DNA from: Candidatus Aerophobota bacterium
Lineage (GTDB): Bacteria; Aerophobota; Aerophobia; Aerophobales; B3-G15
NCBI GenBank assembly: GCA_021162265.1
Contig: JAGGZA010000083.1
Span: forward strand, 1-8,189
Length of the DNA: 8,189 nucleotides
Direction: 5' to 3'
A program made the position numbers and the translations under genes. Below the pieces are notes generated by a model. The model did not search any database and had not been told where the DNA came from. It saw only the letters and a list, made by a program, of their open reading frames with translations. Positions 1 to 4,310 of the stretch are shown one piece after another (position 1 is the stretch's first letter; every line of letters begins with the position of its first letter).

Positions 1-60
1 AGCTATTTTGTCGGCTTTTACTGGTAAAGAATCTCTTTTGCGCAGGTAGCATAATAACAA

Positions 61-71
61 GTGTGTACTTT
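61..71 (+). repeat. Left arm of 11-bp inverted repeat
   Basis: GTGTGTACTTT is perfectly inverted at 390-400. The arms are about 320 bp apart, so this is not a simple hairpin. It is the conserved core of the proposed terminal repeats. Confidence 0.6.
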
Positions 72-91
72 CCGAAGACCTTAACCAATAA

Positions 92-367
92 AAGAAAACA
101 TCTTTCTTTTTAAATGAAAGACAACACTGCTCTTTTTTAGGAGCAGGAAAAGAGAGAAAATTTAGCATAAAAGAGACAATCGAGAAGTCCAAAGCCTGGA
201 AAAAAGATACAAAATATAGGCGTCCATTTGTACTACCAATCTCATCGAAAGAATTCCTGGAGTTTCTTAAGGCATATAAAGGCAATGATACATTTCCCAT
301 TGAGAAGTCCTGTATCAGGATAATGTTCTCGTTAGCTAAAGTTAGTAAACGAAAGTTGGGAGGGTAA
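92..367 (+). pseudogene. Start-less ORF remnant, possible transposase C-terminus
   Basis: After a TAA at 89-91 the frame is open for 91 codons to TAA at 365-367, but it contains no ATG, GTG or TTG start in its first part, so it is a fragment and not a complete gene. The more protein-like stretch runs from about 140 onward (SIKETIEKSKAWKK, then RRPFVLPISSKEFLEFLKAY, then FPIEKSCIRIMFSLAKVSKRKLGG broken by nothing). The segment near the end, with Phe-Pro followed by Glu-Lys-Ser and Arg-Ile, loosely resembles the C-terminal region of IS256/Mutator transposases (a Phe-Pro-Asn-Glu...Arg-Leu pattern). Its position just inside the right terminal repeat supports that reading. Similarity is weak and judged by eye. 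Another short frame (3-116, also start-less) covers the left part, so a frameshifted remnant is possible. Confidence 0.3.
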
Positions 368-389
368 GCCATTTAAGCACTTCAGATAA

Positions 390-400
390 AAAGTACACAC
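390..400 (-). repeat. Right arm of 11-bp inverted repeat
   Basis: AAAGTACACAC is the exact reverse complement of 61-71. The flanking bases out to 414 match the left side only partly (TAG tip and scattered positions), as expected of a degenerated terminal repeat. Confidence 0.6.
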
Positions 401-429
401 AGATGTTGACACTACCGGTTTTAGATTCG

Positions 430-831
430 TTAAGGAGTTATTCTTTTAATTCCCTCTATCTTGTCAAAATCCTCATCATAGCTGTAGATCTCTTTTATCC
501 CCTTTTTAAGACAGAAAGTAGCATTAAAAGCATCGGTAAAAGAGATATTCTTCTTTGCATAAGCATCAAGTGCTTGCTGGTATATTCCTTTATCTGGAAG
601 TTTTAACCCTCTTAAGTTAAGGATGGGAAGCATTAGCTCTTTTATTTCTTTCTTGGGGACTTTGTAGAAGCTCTCTAAGGTAAAAATTGTCTCAAAGATA
701 ACAAGCGGAGAGGTGGTAACTTTCTCTTCGTTTTTTTCCACCCTTTTTAAAAGAGCCAAAACTTTTTGGGCTTTCTCTTCTTCATCCCGGGTAAAGTAAC
801 GAAGGAAAAGATTGGTGTCAATAAAACGCAT
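430..831 (-). CDS. vapC: VapC-type PIN-domain toxin ribonuclease
   Basis: This 133-residue protein is one PIN domain of normal VapC length. Known VapC toxins are Mg2+-dependent endoribonucleases, often cutting tRNA or rRNA, and are held inactive by the partner antitoxin. The acidic active-site residues are in the expected places: Asp5 in the opening IDTN, Glu47 in IFETIFTL, Asp100 in FTDAFNA, and Asp119 (or Asp121) in the C-terminal SYDEDFDKI. The catalytic set looks intact, so the toxin is probably functional. The ATG follows the vapB stop by 3 nt. Its ribosome site AAGGAAG lies within the last vapB codons (Lys-Glu-Val), which suggests translational coupling. The target RNA cannot be told from sequence, and a non-toxin PIN protein is unlikely given the antitoxin next door. 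Confidence 0.9.
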   Translation of the reverse strand: MRFIDTNLFLRYFTRDEEEKAQKVLALLKRVEKNEEKVTTSPLVIFETIFTLESFYKVPKKEIKELMLPILNLRGLKLPDKGIYQQALDAYAKKNISFTDAFNATFCLKKGIKEIYSYDEDFDKIEGIKRITP

Positions 832-834
832 GGT

Positions 835-1092
835 TTAAACTTCCTTTGCTGTCTCTTCTCCCACTTTTTTCTCAAAAAACTTCCTTTGAGCTTTAAAGTC
901 CTCTGGTCTTCTCTTTGGCTTTACTCTGCCGAAATTCGCCTCTAAGTTAGAAGCAGGTTTTATTCTGACTTCACCTTCTTTAATTTCAAACTCAACCCTA
1001 TCTTTGGGCTTTATCCCTAAATACTCTCTTATTCTTTTAGGAATAGTTATTTGCCCTTTTTTAGTTAAAATAGTCGTGTTAGTTGCTCTCAT
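835..1092 (-). CDS. vapB: VapB-type antitoxin, AbrB/MazE-fold DNA-binding protein
   Basis: This 85-residue protein starts with a SpoVT/AbrB-type swapped-hairpin domain (residues ~5-48). The hallmark is a TKKGQITIPKRIREYLGI run followed by DRVEFEIKEGEVRIKP. In this family the N-terminal half dimerises and binds the operon's own operator, while the charged C-terminal tail (here ~50-85, with an FGRVKPKRRPEDFKAQRKFF-like segment) wraps the toxin and blocks its active site. The gene is first in the pair, as usual for vapBC. The ATG has an AAGGAG site at 1099-1104 with 6 nt spacing. A sigma-70 promoter and a palindrome overlapping it lie directly upstream, consistent with autorepression by VapB or VapBC. 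The gene starts just after a truncated IS21 transposase. Confidence 0.9.
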   Translation of the reverse strand: MRATNTTILTKKGQITIPKRIREYLGIKPKDRVEFEIKEGEVRIKPASNLEANFGRVKPKRRPEDFKAQRKFFEKKVGEETAKEV

Positions 1093-1103
1093 TATAATCT
1101 CCT

Positions 1104-1140
1104 TACTTTATATTTTTAGTATTACTTTTATTATAAAGTA
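1104..1140. promoter_or_regulatory. Palindromic operator candidate for VapB autoregulation
   Basis: TACTTTATA at 1104-1112 is the perfect inverse of TATAAAGTA at 1132-1140, centred at 1122. A third half-site, TACTTT at 1123-1128, forms a second inverted pair with AAAGTA at 1135-1140 (6-bp gap). The array covers the -10 box and the likely transcription start, and it touches the vapB ribosome site. Binding there would block transcription. VapB/AbrB-type antitoxins are known to bind such operators in their own promoters. That this one is bound by VapB is inference. Confidence 0.55.
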
Positions 1141-1272
1141 TGGAAAAAACTTGTCAAGAGCTTTCCTCACTGTCTTTCTTGAGTGACCAAGTTCCCTTGC
1201 TATTTTCCTTATACTCCAGCATCTCCGAAAATACAGCCTCCTAATTTCTTCTTTATCTTCCACCTTAATCAT
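1108..1272 (-). pseudogene. istA: Truncated IS21-family transposase, N-terminal HTH fragment of IstA
   Basis: From the ATG at 1272 the frame reads MIKVEDKEEIRRLYF, then SIRKIARELGHSRKTVRKAL. This is the characteristic N-terminal helix-turn-helix of IS21-family IstA transposases. Homology ends after about 35 codons. The rest (KFFPYFIIKVILKI) is read-through into vapBC promoter DNA and stops at 1108-1110. A full IstA has several hundred residues including a DDE integrase core, so this copy is inactive and istB is absent. I prefer 1272 over the in-frame upstream ATG at 1305 because GGAGGAGGAG (1282-1273) is a strong ribosome site immediately before it, and IstA homologues commonly begin at this Met. 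The terminal repeats upstream confirm the IS21 assignment. Confidence 0.75.
1130..1157 (-). promoter_or_regulatory. Sigma-70 promoter of vapBC
   Basis: On the minus strand there is a perfect TTGACA (1157-1152), a 16-bp spacer and a perfect TATAAT (1135-1130). Transcription would start near 1122-1124, giving a leader of about 30 nt before the vapB ATG. The -35 lies in the codons for Leu-Asp-Lys at the end of the recognisable IstA homology. Confidence 0.8.
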
Positions 1273-1280
1273 CTCCTCCT

Positions 1281-1323
1281 CCGGTAACTGATTACTTTTT
1301 ACCATCAGTATACCGGATTTTTT
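1281..1323 (+). terminator. Hairpin with T-run: plus-strand terminator candidate and minus-strand istA leader hairpin
   Basis: CCGGTAACTGAT (1281-1292) pairs with ATCAGTATACCGG (1304-1316) with a single bulged base, a 12-bp stem and an 11-base loop. On the plus strand it is followed by six Ts (1318-1323), the form of an intrinsic terminator. On the minus strand there is no T-run. There the stem ends on the first two Gs of the istA ribosome site (1282-1273), so the hairpin could partly hide that site in transcripts that enter from outside the IS. Such protective hairpins are known in other IS families; here the role is inferred. Confidence 0.5.
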
Positions 1324-1330
1324 GATCAGG

Positions 1331-1353
1331 TGGTCCCCTTTTCAAGTATCACA
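1331..1353 (-). repeat. IS21 terminal direct repeat, inner copy
   Basis: The same 23-bp unit in the same orientation, with CTTG in the variable part: TGTGATA-CTTG-AAAAGGGGACCA on the minus strand. The repeat period is 35 bp. Repeated end units of this kind are transposase-binding sites in IS21-family elements. Confidence 0.75.
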
Positions 1354-1365
1354 AAGCCTGCTAAA

Positions 1366-1388
1366 TGGTCCCCTTTTATTTTATCACA
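1366..1388 (-). repeat. IS21 terminal direct repeat, outer copy
   Basis: A 23-bp unit read on the minus strand: TGTGATA, a variable AAAT, then AAAAGGGGACCA. It matches the inner copy at 1331-1353 outside the 4-base variable part. Confidence 0.75.
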
Positions 1389-1426
1389 CACAACTTTTCC
1401 TCAGGATGCTATTTTCCAAATCTAAA

Positions 1427-2533
1427 TTAACTTAATTTTTCTATCTCGTATTCAACACTTCCAACTTGTGCCTGCTCGCACACTTCCCAGTATCTTTCCA
1501 TATCAATATCGGGATAAATTACATTTATTTTTTCATCTCCTCTGCCCTTTCTCTTCCTGTCAATTTCCGACCCAGGATAAGCTGCAGCTTCCTTAATAAA
1601 GTCAAAACTTGCCTTATCGCAGGCAACAGCATCATAGGATGCAAAAATTCCTATATCTGGTACTGCTGGTAAAAGGCTCTCCGGTGGACAATCACAGTGA
1701 GGTGTTACATCCAGGGCAACATTTATGAAAAATCTTTTTTGAGGAGGAAACCCTGATATTACCCCTGAAACTGCGTCTAACATGCTTTTTTGAAGGTCAT
1801 AGTTTGGGACGGAGCTCCAGGGAACCTTAATTGCTCCTGAAGGACAATAGGCAATACACTCTCCACAACCGATACATTTCTCTGATTCATAAATTATTCT
1901 GTCTTTGCTCTTGCGAAAAGCATTCCCCGGGCATACCCTGACGCAGGTCATGCATAATATGCATTTTGACCTGTTGTATGTGGGTTTTGCAGCTGAGGCA
2001 TGCATGGCAAGTTTTGTTTCTTTTGTTGTACATCCCATAGCAATATTTTTAATGGATGCTCCAAGACCTGTTTGAATGTGAAAGGTAACATGGGATAGGC
2101 AAATAAGAAAGTCCGATTCGAATATAGCCTGAGCTACCTTTACTCTTTTTAACTTTCTCCAGGAGGAAAGCTCCACCCACTCACCTGAATTTCCTTTAAG
2201 TCCATCGGCTATTATTATGGGACAACCCATAGTTTCCGGAGTGAAGCCATTCTTTCTGGCTGTTTCAAGGTAATCAAACATAGTTTGACGTGCGTGGCGG
2301 TAAAGTGTTGTTGTGTCGGTTAAAAAGGGTTTTCCTCCCCTTTTTTTAACCATATCCACCACTTTTCTGACAATTGCAGGGCGGATGTACCTTATATTGC
2401 CAAGTTCGCCAAAATGGAGCTTTATTGCTACGATTTCCTCTTTTTCTATATTAAGTTTTGCTCTTGAAAATATTCTGTCCAACCTTTGCCAGGCTTTTTC
2501 AGGAGTTATAAAGAAAACCTTACTTTTTTCCAT
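1427..2533 (-). CDS. DUF362-family protein with two [4Fe-4S] ferredoxin motifs
   Basis: This 368-residue cytoplasmic protein has no signal peptide or membrane segment. The N-terminal ~180 residues are the DUF362 fold (AIKLHFGELGNIRYI, then TDTTTLYRHAR, GCPIIIADG and FLICLSHVTFHIQTGLGASIKN). In the middle are two ferredoxin motifs: Cys191, 194, 197, 201 and Cys220, 223, 226, 230, the classic CxxCxxCxxxCP spacing for two [4Fe-4S] clusters. The C-terminal part resumes DUF362, with a His-Cys-Asp-Cys motif (279-282) and SYDAVACDKASFDFI (299-313). The biochemical role of the family is not established, but the clusters suggest electron transfer or redox sensing. The ATG has AAAAGGAG 5 nt upstream. 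The gene lies 45 nt after an FGGY kinase, with no terminator or clear promoter between, so the two are probably co-transcribed. Confidence 0.85.
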   Translation of the reverse strand: MEKSKVFFITPEKAWQRLDRIFSRAKLNIEKEEIVAIKLHFGELGNIRYIRPAIVRKVVDMVKKRGGKPFLTDTTTLYRHARQTMFDYLETARKNGFTPETMGCPIIIADGLKGNSGEWVELSSWRKLKRVKVAQAIFESDFLICLSHVTFHIQTGLGASIKNIAMGCTTKETKLAMHASAAKPTYNRSKCILCMTCVRVCPGNAFRKSKDRIIYESEKCIGCGECIAYCPSGAIKVPWSSVPNYDLQKSMLDAVSGVISGFPPQKRFFINVALDVTPHCDCPPESLLPAVPDIGIFASYDAVACDKASFDFIKEAAAYPGSEIDRKRKGRGDEKINVIYPDIDMERYWEVCEQAQVGSVEYEIEKLS

Positions 2534-2578
2534 ACCTGCTCCTTTTCATTTAGCTTCTATATTATTATCTCTCACTTT

Positions 2579-4075
2579 TTATTCAGGAAGAAATTTCTCA
2601 ATTTCTCTGTACTTCTCAACCATCCTGCAGTATATTGAATATTTTTCTTTCAGCTTTTTAGAAAGCTCGGGATCTGGATTGTAAATTTCGGAAACTCTAA
2701 AGGTTTTTTCAACGGCGTCAGTCTCATCTTTGTAAAATCCCGCTCCTATTCCTGCAAGAAGAGCTGCTCCATGACAGGTTGCCTCCCTGATTACAGGGAC
2801 CTCTACCACCTTTTCAAGAAGGGATGCTTTAAGCTGGAGTAATAACTTATTCTTTGCACCACCTCCCACAACCCTTACTCTCCATGAGGGGATGGGTTTA
2901 CCCATAACTTTTTCAATTCCATCAACAATTTTTCTTACCTCAAAGGTGATACTTTCCATAATGGAGGAAATTATACTTTCTCTGTTGTGAAATTCCTTTA
3001 AACCTAAAATTGCCCCTGACATTATCCCCACTCTGCTTCCTGCAATATAGGGAATAAAAAGAGGGTGTTTTTCTTTAAATTTGGTCTTGTTTATAATTTT
3101 GTAGCTTTTTTGTTGAAATAAGGTATGTATAAGCCAGTTAAACAGGAGTCCTGAATACACACCTGTGAGAAAACAGAACCTGTCTTTTGCCACATGCCTT
3201 GCCAGAGTGAGATTCTCTCTGATGGCAGGTTCATCCTTTTCTCTTGCCTCATCTGTTGCAATAAGGATACATTCAGCACTCCCGGCAGAATCCAAGATTT
3301 TTCCCTCTCTAATTACGCCAGCTGATAAAGCAGCACATACGTGATCATGTCCCCCTGTTATTACAAGAGTTTTCCTGTTTAGACCCGTTTCCTCTGATGC
3401 TTTTTTTGTAAGCCTGCCTATTGAAATTCCGCTTGGGACAGGTTCTGGCAGGGTTGCAGGGTCAATGTGAAATTTTTCTATTATATCTTTACTCCATTTT
3501 TTCTGCCACAAATCAAACATCATCGTTCTACAGGCAAGAGAGTAGTCAATTATTTTTTCGCCTGTTAGTTTAAAAATTATATATCCGGAATTATCCAGCC
3601 ACAATTTTGTTTTTTCGTATAAATTAGGTTTTTTCTCCCTGAACCAGAGAATTTTATTTAAGCTGTACACCCAGGAGGGGAAAACTCCTGTTATCCTTCT
3701 TATGGTGATTCCATCAAAAAATCTTTTAACCTCTTCTACCTGAGGAGTTGTTCTTTTGTCAAACCAGGCAATTCCATTATCAAGGGGTTTTCTCTTTGCA
3801 TCAAGAGGGTAAACCGTTTCAGCGAAGCTGGAGATACTTAAAGCTTTTACTTTATCAAGATGTTTTGAAGGAAAGCTCTTTATGAGATGAGAGAGATTTT
3901 TCCATATTGCATCTGGATTAAATTCAGCCCTGCCAGAAGGTTTTAAGAGCAAGGGTGTTGGAGACTTTTTTAAGGCTATTTTCCTGCCTTGAAGATTAAA
4001 GATGCCCACTTTGGTATAGGTTGTTCCTGTATCAATTCCGAGAAGATAAGAGCCCCTTTTTGTACAGGCATGCAT
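2579..4075 (-). CDS. FGGY-family carbohydrate kinase, substrate unknown
   Basis: At 498 residues this is the normal FGGY kinase size. These enzymes transfer the ATP gamma-phosphate to a sugar or polyol hydroxyl in the cytoplasm. The N-terminal ATPase motif is IDTGTTYTKVGIF (14-26). AWFDKRTTPQ (103-112) is in the sugar-binding region. The probable catalytic base is Asp244 in GGHDHVCAALSAG. DSAGSAE (262-268) and GGGAKNKLLLQLKASLL (404-420) belong to the nucleotide site, and EATCHGAALLAGIGAG (431-446) is the conserved C-terminal helix. The His-Asp-His form differs from glycerol kinase (GDQ) and from the second kinase here (GDG). I cannot name the sugar; xylulose-, erythritol- or deoxysugar-type substrates are all possible. 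The ATG is the only sensible start, although its GGAG (4090-4087) is 11 nt away, which is long. It is first gene of an operon with the DUF362 protein. Confidence 0.88.
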   Translation of the reverse strand: MHACTKRGSYLLGIDTGTTYTKVGIFNLQGRKIALKKSPTPLLLKPSGRAEFNPDAIWKNLSHLIKSFPSKHLDKVKALSISSFAETVYPLDAKRKPLDNGIAWFDKRTTPQVEEVKRFFDGITIRRITGVFPSWVYSLNKILWFREKKPNLYEKTKLWLDNSGYIIFKLTGEKIIDYSLACRTMMFDLWQKKWSKDIIEKFHIDPATLPEPVPSGISIGRLTKKASEETGLNRKTLVITGGHDHVCAALSAGVIREGKILDSAGSAECILIATDEAREKDEPAIRENLTLARHVAKDRFCFLTGVYSGLLFNWLIHTLFQQKSYKIINKTKFKEKHPLFIPYIAGSRVGIMSGAILGLKEFHNRESIISSIMESITFEVRKIVDGIEKVMGKPIPSWRVRVVGGGAKNKLLLQLKASLLEKVVEVPVIREATCHGAALLAGIGAGFYKDETDAVEKTFRVSEIYNPDPELSKKLKEKYSIYCRMVEKYREIEKFLPE

Positions 4076-4118
4076 TAATTAATTATCTCCGACATACTTT
4101 TTGCTTTAGCTTTCAGTA

Positions 4119-4146
4119 ATAATAAGGTTCTTCTCTTTGGTGTCAA
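4119..4146 (-). promoter_or_regulatory. Sigma-70 promoter of the kinase-DUF362 operon
   Basis: On the minus strand there is a perfect TTGACA (4146-4141), a 16-bp spacer and TATTAT (4124-4119, 5 of 6 to consensus). Transcription would start near 4112, leaving a leader of ~36 nt. It lies between the tRNA and the kinase, so the kinase need not depend on read-through from the tRNA transcript. Confidence 0.7.
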
Positions 4147-4197
4147 GCACAGGGAGGAAAGTTTGCTATGATTTCGGATTTTATTTTTACGGGAAGC

Positions 4198-4274
<77 letters not shown>

Positions 4275-4282
4275 CATAATAA

Positions 4283-4310
4283 AAAATAGTAAATTTTTAG
4301 CGTATGTCAA
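4283..4310 (-). promoter_or_regulatory. Probable promoter of tRNA-Arg, overlapping the recD2 end
   Basis: On the minus strand there is a perfect TTGACA (4310-4305), a 16-bp spacer and TATTTT (4288-4283, 4 of 6). The predicted start is near 4276, a couple of bases before the mature tRNA 5' end at 4274. The -35 lies in the Ile-Asp-Ile codons just before the recD2 stop codon. Co-transcription from the recD2 unit is also possible. Confidence 0.6.

Larger units (their letters stand above)
47..414 (+). mobile_element. Decayed small transposable element, possibly an internally deleted IS256 (Mutator)-type copy
   Basis: An exact 11-bp inverted repeat (GTGTGTACTTT at 61-71, its complement at 390-400) sits near both ends. 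Reading outward, both arms reach a TAG (47-49 on plus, 414-412 on minus) at the same distance from the core, giving degenerate ~25-bp terminal repeats with about 17 matching positions. A plus-strand reading frame stops at 367, just before the right repeat, as expected for a transposase gene in a simple IS. Ends rich in GTGTAC next to a GTGTCAAC-like tip recall IS256-family ends, but that is recollection and not alignment. I see no target-site duplication in the 8 bases outside each end. An element of only ~370 bp cannot encode a full transposase, so this would be a deletion derivative. Confidence 0.35.
1..429. other. Region without an intact gene
   Basis: No complete coding sequence with start and ribosome site is visible on either strand. 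The first 49 bases include an open frame ending in TAG at 47-49, which could be the tail of something beginning outside the window, but it is only 15 codons. The remainder is the proposed element remnant at 47-414. I found no convincing terminator for vapC here. Confidence 0.5.
1152..1390 (-). mobile_element. IS21-family insertion sequence remnant, left end
   Basis: The piece comprises the left terminus (TGTG-starting tip near 1388-1390), two terminal direct repeats, a leader hairpin and the beginning of istA. IS21-family elements carry multiple repeats at their ends, with istA reading inward from the left end, which matches this order. The internal border is near 1152-1160, where istA homology gives way to the vapBC promoter. 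The right end and istB were not found in the window. The tip lies ~38 bp past the stop of the DUF362 gene, so the original insertion was just downstream of that operon. Confidence 0.7.

Noticed and set aside
182..310. Repeated GAGAAGTCC (about 182 and 302) as a possible CRISPR or direct repeat
   Set aside because: There are only two 9-base copies ~120 bp apart, both encoding Glu-Lys-Ser in the same frame. There is no array, spacers or cas gene.
406..411. Plus-strand TTGACA at the left edge of vapC
   Set aside because: There is no -10 at 16-18 bp and no plus-strand gene downstream. It falls in the outer part of the proposed terminal repeat.
403..606. Plus-strand open frame opposite vapC
   Set aside because: It overlaps an obvious PIN-domain gene on the other strand and shows no family motif. 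The same applies to the other plus-strand frames opposite the DUF362, kinase and recD2 genes, and to the minus-strand frame at 3091-3279 inside the kinase.
1272..1305. Upstream ATG (1305) as the start of the IstA fragment
   Set aside because: It lies inside the leader hairpin without a good ribosome site, whereas 1272 follows GGAGGAGGAG directly and matches the usual IstA N-terminus.
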